From positions 81,351 to 145,350 of the forward strand of contig JBDOIE010000015.1 of NCBI GenBank assembly GCA_041082245.1: 64,000 nucleotides of DNA. Reading direction: 5' to 3'. Shown piece by piece: positions 40,951 to 48,733 of the stretch. Origin of the DNA: DAOTVY01 sp041082245 (GTDB taxonomy: Bacteria; Chloroflexota; Chloroflexia; DTKN01). How positions within the stretch are numbered: position 1 is the first letter of the stretch; every line of letters begins with the position of its first letter. A program made the position numbers and the translations under genes. The notes beneath the pieces were generated by a model. The model was not told the origin of the DNA. It worked only from the letters and a program-made list of their open reading frames with translations, and searched no databases.

Positions 40951-40979
40951 TTGACAAATCGCGCGCTTTCTGATATCGT
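40951..40979 (+). promoter_or_regulatory. Promoter of the YbjN-like gene
   Basis: Consensus TTGACA (40951-40956) and TATCGT (40974-40979), 17-base spacer. It diverges from the previous promoter with 8 bases between the -35 boxes. Confidence 0.65.
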
Positions 40980-41053
40980 GAGGATGGCCGCGGAACCGCG
41001 GGCCACTTCGGTAGTTGGTCGTATCTTGTTTTCCCAACGGAGGAGGGCGGGAC

Positions 41054-41506
41054 ATGGGCCGCATCTACGATGCCATGGTGCAGTTTTTCCGCGAGGATGA
41101 GTGGCCGTTCACCGAGATACAGGGAAAGCCGATCCTGAGGACGGGGTTCTCGGGCGATAACGGCCAGTGGGCATGCTTTGCCCAGGCACGGGAGGAACAG
41201 GAGCAGTTCATCTTCTACTCCATCCTCCAGCTCCGGGCGCCGGAAGAAAAGCGTCCGGCCATCGCCGAGTTCATCACGCGGGCGAACTACGGCATGGTGA
41301 TCGGCAACTTCGAGATGGACTACTCGGATGGAGAAATCCGCTACAAGACCAGCATCGATGTCGAGGGGGCCGAGCTCACTTTTCCCCTGATCCGTAACCT
41401 GGTCTATGCGAACGTGCGTGTTATGGATCGCTACCTCCCCGGGATCATGCAGATCCTGTATGCGGACGTTTCCCCGGAAGAGGCGATCCGCAGCATCGAA
41501 GGGTAA
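41054..41506 (+). CDS. YbjN domain protein
   Basis: A 150-residue protein of the YbjN/type-III-secretion-chaperone-like fold: 'IYDAMVQFFREDEWPFTEIQGKPILRTGFSGDNGQW' at the start, 'EEQEQFIFYSILQLRAPEEKRPAIAEFITRANYGMVIGNFEMD' in the middle, and 'FPLIRNLVYANVRVMDRYLPGIMQIL' at the end. YbjN proteins have been tied to stress responses, but no reaction is known. The ATG at 41054 follows AGGAGGGCGGGAC. It stands alone with its own promoter and terminator. Confidence 0.85.
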   Translation: MGRIYDAMVQFFREDEWPFTEIQGKPILRTGFSGDNGQWACFAQAREEQEQFIFYSILQLRAPEEKRPAIAEFITRANYGMVIGNFEMDYSDGEIRYKTSIDVEGAELTFPLIRNLVYANVRVMDRYLPGIMQILYADVSPEEAIRSIEG

Positions 41507-41514
41507 GAATGGGG

Positions 41515-41548
41515 CGCCGGCCCTTCGAGTTTTCCTCGTGGGCCGGCG
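41515..41548. terminator. Hairpin between the convergent YbjN-like and DUF166 genes
   Basis: A 9-bp GC stem CGCCGGCCC/GGGCCGGCG with a loop that can pair further (CGAG-TTTTC-CTCG). No T-tract is evident after it. It probably serves both flanking genes. Confidence 0.45.
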
Positions 41549-41587
41549 TCGCTACCGTCCGCAGCGGTCCCGCGTCGCAGCTCTTTC

Positions 41588-42346
41588 TCAAGAAACGCGC
41601 CCGGGCGGGGTGAACCGCAAGACCCGCTGATAGGGGCGCACGTGATGTGCAACTTCGTCCTTCATGAGGTTCCCCGAGACGTGCATCAGCGTATCGTGGA
41701 AGATCGGGTCTTTCTCCATGCTGGCCTGGCACGGGTAATGATGGTGGAGCAGCCCGGCCCGTTCGACGGCCTCGTCTGCGGTGAGGCCCACGAGTTGCTC
41801 GGCCACAAAGCGTGCGCAGCCGCAGGATGCGTCGCGCACTAGCCGTACCTCGACGATGCAGCGGCTCTCCGGGTCCACGCGGATCTCGAACGCAGGCCGG
41901 CCAAAATGGCGTGCAAAGGCAGCGATCCGGGCATCCTCGACCGGCTCCTGCTCGTTCCGAAGTCCGCTTGTGCGTTCCGTCAGGGAGCAGAACGGACGCG
42001 GGCAGACCACACTCACGCCCATATCCCTGAGCCACTTCCGGAGCTGGTTCGCGAGCCCCCGGGGCAACCAGGCGTTGTTGTCCGCCGGCGCGATCACGGC
42101 ACGGGCCCCAGTGCGGCGCACGATCTCCGGCACGAGTTCGGCAACCCCGGGGTTTTCGCCCAGGGAGAGGATCAGATCGGACGGCGGGAGCCCCTCGGGG
42201 ACAAACTCCTCCGGATAGTCGATGACCGGGGGCAGCACCAGGGGCGCCCGCCACGATCGCACAAGCCAGTCCGTCGGCGCATGTCGGAAGATGTTTTCGA
42301 GGTGCCGGCGCCCGTATTCCCCCTGATAGACCACAAGCAGCCGCAT
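41588..42346 (-). CDS. DUF166 family protein
   Basis: A 252-residue protein of the DUF166 family, known mainly from methanogens and anaerobes and sometimes labelled a thymidylate synthase without good proof. It starts 'MRLLVVYQGEYGRRHLENI', has 'DLILSLGENPGVAELVPEIV', 'VIAPADNNAWLPRGLANQLRKWL', a cysteine pair in 'VCPRPFCSL' and 'ASCGCARFVAEQLVGL', and ends with 'LLHHHYPCQASMEKDPIFHDTLMH'. The several Cys and His residues suggest a metal or cluster site. It starts one base after the MoaD-like stop, as the last gene of the ferredoxin cassette. Confidence 0.8.
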   Translation of the reverse strand: MRLLVVYQGEYGRRHLENIFRHAPTDWLVRSWRAPLVLPPVIDYPEEFVPEGLPPSDLILSLGENPGVAELVPEIVRRTGARAVIAPADNNAWLPRGLANQLRKWLRDMGVSVVCPRPFCSLTERTSGLRNEQEPVEDARIAAFARHFGRPAFEIRVDPESRCIVEVRLVRDASCGCARFVAEQLVGLTADEAVERAGLLHHHYPCQASMEKDPIFHDTLMHVSGNLMKDEVAHHVRPYQRVLRFTPPGRVS

Positions 42347-42347
42347 C

Positions 42348-42671
42348 TCACACCACCAGCAACCCCATATCCCGCCCGAAGAGCGCCACACGATCCCCTG
42401 CGCGAAGCACCGTTTGCCAGGGATCACCGGCGCTCGGGAGCCGTCCCTCCGGCTCCGGATAGCGCAGCCAGAGGGCCATCGGGGAGACACTCAGCAACAA
42501 CCGTCCGTTCAGGAACACATGCGCGATCTCTTCGCGTGCGACCCCTATCTCCTCCAGCAGGCTCTGCACGGTCGTTTTCCCGGGCAGGCGTACCAGACGT
42601 CGGGAGACGCCTTTGGGGCTCGGGTCTTCGGCATAGCGCCGCAGTTCTCCGTAGAACCGTACTTCTACCAT
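42348..42671 (-). CDS. MoaD/ThiS-like ubiquitin-fold protein without C-terminal Gly-Gly
   Basis: A 107-residue beta-grasp protein: 'MVEVRFYGELRRYAEDPS', 'TVQSLLEEIGVAREEIAHVFLNGRLL', 'LRAGDRVALFGRDMGLLVV'. Sulfur carriers of the MoaD/ThiS type end in GG, which is adenylated; this protein ends in LLVV, so it should not carry sulfur in the usual way unless processed. The role is unknown; a structural or binding part in the adjacent redox cassette is inference. The ATG at 42671 overlaps the end of the ferredoxin gene by 7 bases. Confidence 0.72.
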   Translation of the reverse strand: MVEVRFYGELRRYAEDPSPKGVSRRLVRLPGKTTVQSLLEEIGVAREEIAHVFLNGRLLLSVSPMALWLRYPEPEGRLPSAGDPWQTVLRAGDRVALFGRDMGLLVV

Positions 42672-43075
42672 GCCAACCCCTCTTCCGCGCTGTGGATCAG
42701 CGCGGGAAGGCAACGGGAGCACACCCAGAGCGAGCGGCCGGCGTGCCGGCAAGGCAAGAGGACGGCCTCTGCTTCGCTCCGACCACAGCGGAAACAGTGC
42801 TGCGGGAGGTAGTGGGACGCGCGTTCCGCGGCGCGCTCCTCTCCGGCATGTGCATCGAAAGGCTTGGCCTCGCGCAGCTCAATGGTGAGGGCACCGGTCG
42901 GACAAATGGCGAGGCAGAGCCCCGCTCCGTCGCACAGCTCTTCGCGCACTACCCGTGCCTTGCCGTCGACGAGCTCGATTGCCCCTTCGGCACACGGCTG
43001 GATGCAAGCTCCACAGCCGTCACACAGTTCCTCGTCGATCCGCACGATGGAACGCAGTGCGCGAAGGTCGCTCAT
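42665..43075 (-). CDS. Ferredoxin-like protein with C-terminal zinc-ribbon
   Basis: A 136-residue protein. 'CDGCGACIQPCAEGAIELVDGKARVV' holds a complete [4Fe-4S] motif near residue 18. The second motif 'CDGAGLCLAICPTGALTI' has lost its second cysteine (CxxA), as in the known 'CDGxGxCLxxCP' ferredoxins, so it may bind a different cluster or none. 'REAKPFDAHAGEE' follows, as in those relatives. The last 40 residues contain 'CFRCG...CRH...CSRC', a likely zinc site. The ATG at 43075 overlaps the upstream ferredoxin stop (ATGA). Confidence 0.82.
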   Translation of the reverse strand: MSDLRALRSIVRIDEELCDGCGACIQPCAEGAIELVDGKARVVREELCDGAGLCLAICPTGALTIELREAKPFDAHAGEERAAERASHYLPQHCFRCGRSEAEAVLLPCRHAGRSLWVCSRCLPALIHSAEEGLAW

Positions 43076-43317
43076 CGCGCGACCTCCCTGGAATCGCTGT
43101 CCGGTTCGCTGAAGACGATCTCGAACGGGAGAGCGATGGCGCCTTCGGGGCAAAGTGTCTCGCAATCGCCGCAGTACCGGCAATCCTCCGGGCGTGCCAG
43201 GACGGCCTTGCCCTCGCGGAGTTCCAGGACCCCCGCGGGACAGGCTTCCAGACAATCTCCGCAGCCGGTGCACCGCTCGGCACGGATCATCGGCAACACA
43301 GGTGCAGGGCTCATCAT
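43072..43317 (-). CDS. Two-cluster [4Fe-4S] ferredoxin
   Basis: An 81-residue ferredoxin with both motifs complete: CTGCGDCLEACPAGVL near residue 16 and CRYCGDCETLCPEGAI near 46. It is the first gene of a four-gene cassette (ferredoxin, ferredoxin with zinc-ribbon, MoaD-like, DUF166), all overlapping or 1 base apart. The ATG at 43317 has GAGGAGGAGACCGT before it; a second ATG follows at 43314. A -10-like TACAAT on the minus strand at 43360-43365 may serve it, but no good -35 was found. Confidence 0.85.
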   Translation of the reverse strand: MMSPAPVLPMIRAERCTGCGDCLEACPAGVLELREGKAVLARPEDCRYCGDCETLCPEGAIALPFEIVFSEPDSDSREVAR

Positions 43318-43411
43318 ACGGTCTCCTCCTCGCGCGTAGAGCATGCCTCGCGCGTCGGTATTGTACCACCCCAGCAGGCGCACTTCTGCGACCTTTGTCT
43401 CGTTCCCGGCT

Positions 43412-43440
43412 TTGACAGAGGCAGTGCGCTGTGTTATGCT
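43412..43440 (+). promoter_or_regulatory. Promoter of the Nudix regulator gene
   Basis: Consensus TTGACA (43412-43417) and TATGCT (43435-43440), 17-base spacer, about 35 bases before the ATG at 43475. Confidence 0.65.
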
Positions 43441-43474
43441 GCCGACAAACCTCCTGAGGATCGGGATCTGCGCC

Positions 43475-44140
43475 ATGGAAGCGTGCGCGCGTCACCGCGA
43501 GACCTTTTCGGTCGCCGTCGACCTCGTTGTGTGGACGCTTCAACAGGAGGACCTGTCCCTTCTCCTGGTCCGGCGCCGGAACGACCCATTCCTGGGCTTC
43601 TGGGCACTGCCAGGGGGCTTTGTTGGCCCGGGGGAAAATCTGGAGGAAGCCGCGAAGCGCGAGCTTCGGGAGGAGACCGGCGTAGAGGAGGTGCCGCTGC
43701 TGCAATTCGGTGCCTTTGGAGAACCGCGGCGCGATCCGCGCGGCAGGGTGCTGTCGGTAGCGTATACGACGTTGGTGGACCGTCAACGGATGATGCCCCG
43801 TGCTGGTAGCGACGCCGAAACGGTTGCGTTCTTTCCCTTCCGCTCGCTGCCGCCGCTCGCTTTCGACCACGGGGAGATCGTGCGTTGCGCATACCGTTTC
43901 CTCCGTCGGGCGGTCTGGTGCACCGGGATTGCGGCGTCGGTTTTACCTGCGGTCTTTTCCCTGACGGAACTGCGTTCCGTGTACCGCCGGATCCTGCAGG
44001 AGGAGCCGGCGCGACGACTCATCCGAGGCCTGTTGGGACCGCAGGGTCTTCTCGAGGAAGCCGGTACACGCGGCTCTCGGCGGCTCTACCGCTTTCGGGG
44101 GCAGGGGCTGGACTGGCTGCGCGCAGGCGAGCCGGCATGA
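43475..44140 (+). CDS. NrtR-like Nudix protein with C-terminal winged helix
   Basis: A 221-residue protein. The N-terminal Nudix domain carries the complete box 'GGFVGPGENLEEAAKRELREETGV' (read in two parts: GFVGPGENLEEAAK, RELREETGV), after 'WTLQQEDLSLLLVRRRNDPFLGFWALPGG'. The last 80 residues, 'FSLTELRSVYRRIL' through 'GSRRLYRFRGQGLDWL', form the winged-helix end seen in NrtR, a repressor of NAD genes that senses ADP-ribose. With an intact box it may still hydrolyse ADP-ribose. The ATG at 43475 is chosen because earlier in-frame starts overlap the promoter. Target genes are not visible. Confidence 0.78.
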   Translation: MEACARHRETFSVAVDLVVWTLQQEDLSLLLVRRRNDPFLGFWALPGGFVGPGENLEEAAKRELREETGVEEVPLLQFGAFGEPRRDPRGRVLSVAYTTLVDRQRMMPRAGSDAETVAFFPFRSLPPLAFDHGEIVRCAYRFLRRAVWCTGIAASVLPAVFSLTELRSVYRRILQEEPARRLIRGLLGPQGLLEEAGTRGSRRLYRFRGQGLDWLRAGEPA

Positions 44141-44197
44141 GGGACCGTGCCGGGGATATGCGTCCGCTTAAGTTCGCTTGGCGGAGGTGAAGTAGGC

Positions 44198-46732
44198 TTG
44201 ATCGAGCTGGAGCACCTGCTTCGGGCAACGGGAGGGCGTCTGATCCGGGGCCCCGTGGCGCGGGAGTTCCCGGGATTCTGCCACGACTCCCGGCTGATCT
44301 CACCGGGCGAGCTCTTTGTCGCCGTGCGCACGCCGTGGGGAGACGGCCACGATTACCTGCAGGCTGCGATCCAGGCCGGGGCGGGTGGGATCCTTTGTGA
44401 ACGCCTGGATGTGCTCCCGGATGCGCCGGTGACCGTGATTCAGGTGGAGGACGTGCGCCGGGCGCTGGTGGATTGGGGTAGCTACATTCTCCGCCAGTAT
44501 CGCCCGCAAGTCGTGGCGGTTACGGGCAGCCTGGGAAAGACGAGCACCAAAGAGGCCATTGCCTCGTTGCTTTCGCGCCGTTTTCGGACGTTCCGGAGCG
44601 CGGGCAACCGCAACGACCTGCTCGGTCTGCCGCTTACGCTGGGGGAGTTGCTGCCGGGTTACCAGATGGCCGTGCTCGAGATGGCCTGCGACCGCTTCGG
44701 AGAAATCGAAGCGCTCGCGCGGATGGCGCCTCCCCGCGTCGCCGTGGTGACCTGCGTGTGCGAGGCGCACCTGGAATACTTGGGCTCCCTGGAGGCTGTA
44801 GCTCAAGAAAAGAGCGCGCTGGTGGCCGCACTGCCCCCTGACGGATGGGCGGTGTTGAATGGGGACGACCCACTTGTACGCTCGATGGCCCGTCTGGCTC
44901 CGCGGGCCGTTACGTTTGGGCAAGAGCCTCCTGCGGATTTCCTCTACCGGGTACTCGGGTTCGATGCTCGGGGAAGCGAGGTGCTTATCCGGGGCGAAGG
45001 GCAATCCCATCGCATCCAGGTTCGCCTCGTGGGTCCCCCGAGCGGTCCGATCGTTGCGGCGGCCGTAGCCGTGGCGCGCCTGTACGATATCCCCTGGGAG
45101 CAGATCACTGCTACGCTGGCCGATTTCGGGCCTCTTCCGGGTAGGCTCTGTCCGCTTCCGGGGGTACAGGGCCTCCTCATCCTCGACGATACGTTCAGCG
45201 CGATCCCCACCTCGGCCTTTGCCGCGCTGGAAGCGCTTGCGGGGATTCCCGGTAGCAGGCGCATAGCGGTCTTTGGCGACATGCCGGCCGCGCACCCATT
45301 GCAGGCAGAGCGGCTGCGTGCGCTGGGCACGCGGGCGGCCCGCTTGGTGGACCGCCTGGTAACGTGCGGTGACCGCGCCGCTGCGATCGCCGACGCAGCG
45401 CGGGGCGCCGGCCTGCGGGATGTGCATACGACCTTTACGATCGAAGATGCTGTAGCGTGTGCCCGTGTGGGGTTAACGGCGGGAGATCTCGTGCTTGTAA
45501 AGGGCGAACCGGAAGCCCGCATGGAGCGTGGGGTGGAACGGCTCCTTGCCGATCCAGGAGAAGCACGCACGCTGCTTGTCCGTCAGGAGCCGCCGTACCG
45601 CGTGCGTTCGCGCCACACGCTCGAGCGTCCGACCTGGGTGGAACTGGACCTGGATGCGATCGCCCACAACTGCGAACTCCTTGCGGCGGCGGCCGGCCCG
45701 GATGTCGAGGTCATGGTCGTCCTGAAGGCGGACGCCTACGGACACGGTGCGGTCCGGGTCGCACACACAGTGCTCGCGCACGGGGCACGCCGGCTTGGTG
45801 TGGCGTGCCTGAGCGAAGCCATTGCGTTACGGGAGGCGGGCATCGAGGCGCCGATCCTGGTGCTGGGCTACTTGCCTCCCTGGCAGGCACGGCCTGCTTT
45901 GTTGCATCGGGTGACCTGCACCGTCTTTTCCGAGGACGTGGTGGAAGCGCTTTCGGCGGCGGCCCAGGACCTGCGCACGATGGCTCGCGTGCACCTGAAG
46001 GTGGACACCGGGATGGGGCGTCTGGGCCTCTTCCCCGAGCAGGTGCCGGATTTCCTGGCGCGGGTCGGCCATCTTCCGGGGATCGTGTGGGAAGGCATTT
46101 TTACCCACTTTTCGGTCGCGGACGACCCGGATGAGGATCCTTACACCGAAGAGCAGATCCGGCGCTTTGTCGCGCTGCTGGAAGACCTCGAACACCGGGG
46201 GTACCACTTTCCGCTGGTGCATGCAGCGAATTCGGCTGGCCTGTTGCGTTTCCCCAAGGCGCGTTTCAACCTGGTGAGGCCGGGAATCTCGCTCTATGGG
46301 TTGCGCCCTTCTCCCGACGTGCAGCTGCCACCGGGTTTCCGCCCTGCGCTCCGTTTCAAGACGACCGTCGCCCAGGTCAAGACCTTTCCGCCGGGTGCGT
46401 CGATCGGCTATGGGCGCGCGTACCGTACGGAAACGGAACGGCGCATCGCGGTGCTCCCGGTGGGGTATGCAGACGGTTTCCGGCGCGGGCCGCGCCACTG
46501 GGGAGAGGTGCTGATCCGCGGCAAGCGTGCCCCCATCGTGGGCCGGGTGTGCATGGACTATACGATGGTGGATGTGACGCACATCCCGGGCGTGCGCCCG
46601 GGAGACGAGGTCGTCCTGATCGGCCGCCAGGGGGACGAGGAGATCACGGTAGAAGAGGTAGCCGAGCGCCTGGGCACGATCGCCTACGAGGTCGTTTGCC
46701 AGATCCTGGCGCGCGTTCCCCGGCTCGTCTGA
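44198..46732 (+). CDS. murF-alr: Fused MurF - alanine racemase
   Basis: An 844-residue bifunctional cell-wall enzyme. Residues 1-about 455 are MurF (UDP-MurNAc-tripeptide:D-Ala-D-Ala ligase): 'CHDSRLISPGELFVAV', P-loop 'VTGSLGKTSTKE', 'AHLEYLGSLEAVAQEKSALV', 'LILDDTFSAIPTSAFAAL' (the usual YNANP is FSAIP) and 'LVLVKGEPEARMERGVERL'. Residues about 475-844 are alanine racemase: PLP lysine in 'VVLKADAYGHGA', 'MGRLGLFPEQ', catalytic Tyr in 'SIGYGRAYR' and 'GRVCMDYTMVDVT'. The fusion couples making D-Ala with adding D-Ala-D-Ala. I take the TTG at 44198, which GGAGGTGA precedes by 7 bases, over the GTG at 44147. Confidence 0.9.
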   Translation: MIELEHLLRATGGRLIRGPVAREFPGFCHDSRLISPGELFVAVRTPWGDGHDYLQAAIQAGAGGILCERLDVLPDAPVTVIQVEDVRRALVDWGSYILRQYRPQVVAVTGSLGKTSTKEAIASLLSRRFRTFRSAGNRNDLLGLPLTLGELLPGYQMAVLEMACDRFGEIEALARMAPPRVAVVTCVCEAHLEYLGSLEAVAQEKSALVAALPPDGWAVLNGDDPLVRSMARLAPRAVTFGQEPPADFLYRVLGFDARGSEVLIRGEGQSHRIQVRLVGPPSGPIVAAAVAVARLYDIPWEQITATLADFGPLPGRLCPLPGVQGLLILDDTFSAIPTSAFAALEALAGIPGSRRIAVFGDMPAAHPLQAERLRALGTRAARLVDRLVTCGDRAAAIADAARGAGLRDVHTTFTIEDAVACARVGLTAGDLVLVKGEPEARMERGVERLLADPGEARTLLVRQEPPYRVRSRHTLERPTWVELDLDAIAHNCELLAAAAGPDVEVMVVLKADAYGHGAVRVAHTVLAHGARRLGVACLSEAIALREAGIEAPILVLGYLPPWQARPALLHRVTCTVFSEDVVEALSAAAQDLRTMARVHLKVDTGMGRLGLFPEQVPDFLARVGHLPGIVWEGIFTHFSVADDPDEDPYTEEQIRRFVALLEDLEHRGYHFPLVHAANSAGLLRFPKARFNLVRPGISLYGLRPSPDVQLPPGFRPALRFKTTVAQVKTFPPGASIGYGRAYRTETERRIAVLPVGYADGFRRGPRHWGEVLIRGKRAPIVGRVCMDYTMVDVTHIPGVRPGDEVVLIGRQGDEEITVEEVAERLGTIAYEVVCQILARVPRLV

Positions 46733-46740
46733 GCCCGCAA

Positions 46741-47604
46741 CTAGGGCAGGTACTTCTGCAGGAGCGGACGCAGCCGCGCGATTTCCTCGGGCGGGATGGT
46801 GTCGCGCGCGGTCACGATCGCGTTCTGGAGCGCAGAGGCGCAGGGACAGTTGCGTACGCTCGGGAGGGTGGGAACGACAGCGCGGATCACCTCCTGGGCC
46901 AGCGCTGTGTTCCGCTTCAGGTTCTCCAGGATCATGTCCACGGTTACCGCGGCCTCGTTTTCGTGCCACACGTCATAGTCGGTGACGAAAGCGAGCGTGG
47001 CATAGCAAATCTCCGCCTCGCGGGCGAGTTTGGCTTCCGGAAGGGCGGTCATCCCGATGACGTCCACACCCCACTGCCGGTAGATGCGCGATTCGGCACG
47101 GGTGGAGAAAGCCGGCCCTTCGATGCAGAGGTACGTGCCTCCGAAGTGGACGCGGGCTCCGAGGCGCGTAGCGGCGTCGTAAAGGAGGGCGCGGAGGGTA
47201 GGGCAGGTAGGCTCGTCGAAGGAGATGTGGACGGCGAGTCCAGGGCCGAAGAAGGTGGAAGGCCGGCCGCGCGTCCAGTCGAAGTACTGGTCGGGGATGA
47301 CGATATCGAGCGGGCGGATTTCTTCGCGCATGCTCCCTACCGCGCTAATGGAGATGATCTGTTCCACGCCGAGTGCTTTCAGGGCAAAGATGTTGGCGCG
47401 TGCGGGAACGTATCCAGGGATGAGGCGGTGGCCCCGGCCGTGGCGTGCCAGGAATGCCACGCGTTTGCCTTCCAGCGTGCCGAGCAAGATCGTATCGCTT
47501 GGCGGGCCGAAGGGGGTTTCAACCCGCACTTCCTCGATCTTTTCAAGGCCGGCCATCTGGTAGAGGCCGGTTCCTCCGATAATGCCGATCGTCGCCTCGG
47601 GCAT
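46741..47604 (-). CDS. mtnP: S-methyl-5'-thioadenosine phosphorylase
   Basis: A 287-residue purine-phosphorylase-fold enzyme of methionine salvage, cleaving methylthioadenosine to adenine and methylthioribose-1-phosphate. It shows 'IGIIGGTGLYQM', 'FLARHGRGHRLIPGYVPARANIFALKALG', 'SAVGSMREEIRPLDIVIPDQYFDWT', 'TYLCIEGPAFSTRAES' and 'VIGMTALPEAKLAREAEI'. The 'MT..PEA.LARE' block is typical of this subfamily. The ATG follows AGGAGGCTCT. It converges on murF-alr with 8 bases between the stops. Confidence 0.93.
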   Translation of the reverse strand: MPEATIGIIGGTGLYQMAGLEKIEEVRVETPFGPPSDTILLGTLEGKRVAFLARHGRGHRLIPGYVPARANIFALKALGVEQIISISAVGSMREEIRPLDIVIPDQYFDWTRGRPSTFFGPGLAVHISFDEPTCPTLRALLYDAATRLGARVHFGGTYLCIEGPAFSTRAESRIYRQWGVDVIGMTALPEAKLAREAEICYATLAFVTDYDVWHENEAAVTVDMILENLKRNTALAQEVIRAVVPTLPSVRNCPCASALQNAIVTARDTIPPEEIARLRPLLQKYLP

Positions 47605-47661
47605 AGAGCCTCCTTTGGGAAAATCTTCGACCGCTCGTACGGCGCGAGATACGCCGGGGCT

Positions 47662-47690
47662 ATTATACGATGCCCTCTATTGCAGCGCAA
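47662..47690 (-). promoter_or_regulatory. Promoter of mtnP
   Basis: TTGCGC (47685-47690) and consensus TATAAT (47662-47667) on the minus strand, 17-base spacer, leader about 50 bases. Confidence 0.7.
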
Positions 47691-48127
47691 GGCCGCGCTT
47701 TCCCCAGTTCGCAACAGCGTGAAAATGGACTTGTTCCGGTAAAGCCCGTGGCCCGTCGAGGCCTGCGACCCTAGCCGGCATCCTTCGGACTTCTTCGGGC
47801 CCACGCCGGAACTGCCCCGCGAAGGGAAATCGCTGTGCTCCGCTCGCTGCCAAGGGACAGTTCGTTGAAAACTGGAGCGCGCCTCGCAGTTCCCGCGGTG
47901 CAAAACGTAGGCCGCGCGCCGCGTGATGTCGGCGTAACGCTGCGCACAGCGCCGCGCGGATCAGCCGGCTTGGTGCGCCTCGAGGGGCTCTGCGAACTGG
48001 GCTGTGGCTCCTTGCGCGTGAAATCGGGGCGAAAGGCGTTCGGTCAGCGCCGCGCAAGGGTGGCATTCCGCGACAAAAGCCAAGCAGGATTCCAGTGCGC
48101 TGTCCCCGGGAACCCCAACGCCCGGCT
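47691..48127. other. Intergenic region between mtnP and the lipoprotein gene
   Basis: This 437-base stretch contains no convincing gene. Its first part holds repeat copy A (47742-47878). The rest is GC-rich, with only weak inverted repeats and no tRNA or recognisable RNA. Confidence 0.5.
47742..47878 (+). repeat. Dispersed intergenic repeat, copy A
   Basis: A 46-base core (47833-47878, containing CTCGCTGCCAAGGGACAGTT) matches the reverse complement of 60786-60831 at 41 of 46 positions by hand alignment. A second block (47742-47783) matches the complement of 60940-60981 at about 30 of 42. The gap between blocks is shorter here by about 58 bases. It does not look coding. It may be a worn small mobile element or an RNA. 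Confidence 0.6.
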
Positions 48128-48574
48128 TTACTTTTCGCCCGGGTACTCCGCCAGGCGTGCCCACAAGCCCCGAAGCGGTGCATCGAGTGGCGGACGCAGG
48201 CGGCCGTCACAAGCCGAGTCGCGCGTGATCATCTCCTGCACGGCCCGATGCAGTTCTTGAGGGGGAAGCGGCTGCACGGCGAGCCGCTTGAGGGCAAAGC
48301 AGAGGTCGTAGCACGCGTCCGGGCTTTCCATCAACACACGGCAATAGGCTACGGCGAAGCAGAAAGCGCCCTCCTGGACATCACGGGCCTCCCGCAGCGA
48401 ATAGGGGGTATACAGCCAGGATGCGCAGGCCGAGGGGGTAGGCCATGGAGTAGGGGCGCGGAACGGCGCGGCGGTTGTACATCCGGAGCAGACGAGCAGC
48501 AAAGCGCACAGCGCACGTGCGAGGGGCAAGCACCGGTGAGAGGATCCTGTGCCCTGGCCATCTACTCGCAACAC
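48128..48574 (-). CDS. Hypothetical lipoprotein
   Basis: A 148-residue protein with a lipoprotein signal: basic start, hydrophobic core 'LPLARALCALLLV' and lipobox CSGC, with the acylated Cys at about 32. The mature part has several cysteines (FCFAVAYCRVL, CYDLCFALKRL) and ends 'RGLWARLAEYPGEK'. I do not recognise the family. The start is a GTG at 48574 with a strong AGGAGGTGGTCCT site. It would be lipidated by Lgt and sit on the outer face of the membrane. Confidence 0.68.
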   Translation of the reverse strand: MLRVDGQGTGSSHRCLPLARALCALLLVCSGCTTAAPFRAPTPWPTPSACASWLYTPYSLREARDVQEGAFCFAVAYCRVLMESPDACYDLCFALKRLAVQPLPPQELHRAVQEMITRDSACDGRLRPPLDAPLRGLWARLAEYPGEK

Positions 48575-48658
48575 AGGACCACCTCCTGCCGCTGTCGGTC
48601 CAGCGGGCGGCCAGTAGCACCGAAGCGCTCCGGGAACATTGTATCACAGATGCCACGC

Positions 48659-48687
48659 TGGCGCGATCCGCCAAACTGCGGTACAAT
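48659..48687 (+). promoter_or_regulatory. Promoter of the M28 peptidase gene
   Basis: TACAAT (48682-48687) with TGGCGC (48659-48664) 17 bases upstream. A minus-strand TACAAT at 48638-48643 may serve the lipoprotein gene, but its -35 (TCGCGC) is weak. Confidence 0.5.
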
Positions 48688-48733
48688 GTCCTCATCCCGG
48701 TACCGCGTGTATTTGCCCAAGAGGAGGACTCCC

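Noticed and set aside
44147..44197. Longer start for the MurF-Alr fusion at a GTG
   Set aside because: The 17 extra codons lack a ribosome site and contain the strong GGAGGTGA that serves the TTG at 44198.
47835..48260. Small plus-strand open frames between mtnP and the lipoprotein gene
   Set aside because: No ribosome site, no homology-like pattern, and part of the sequence is the intergenic repeat.
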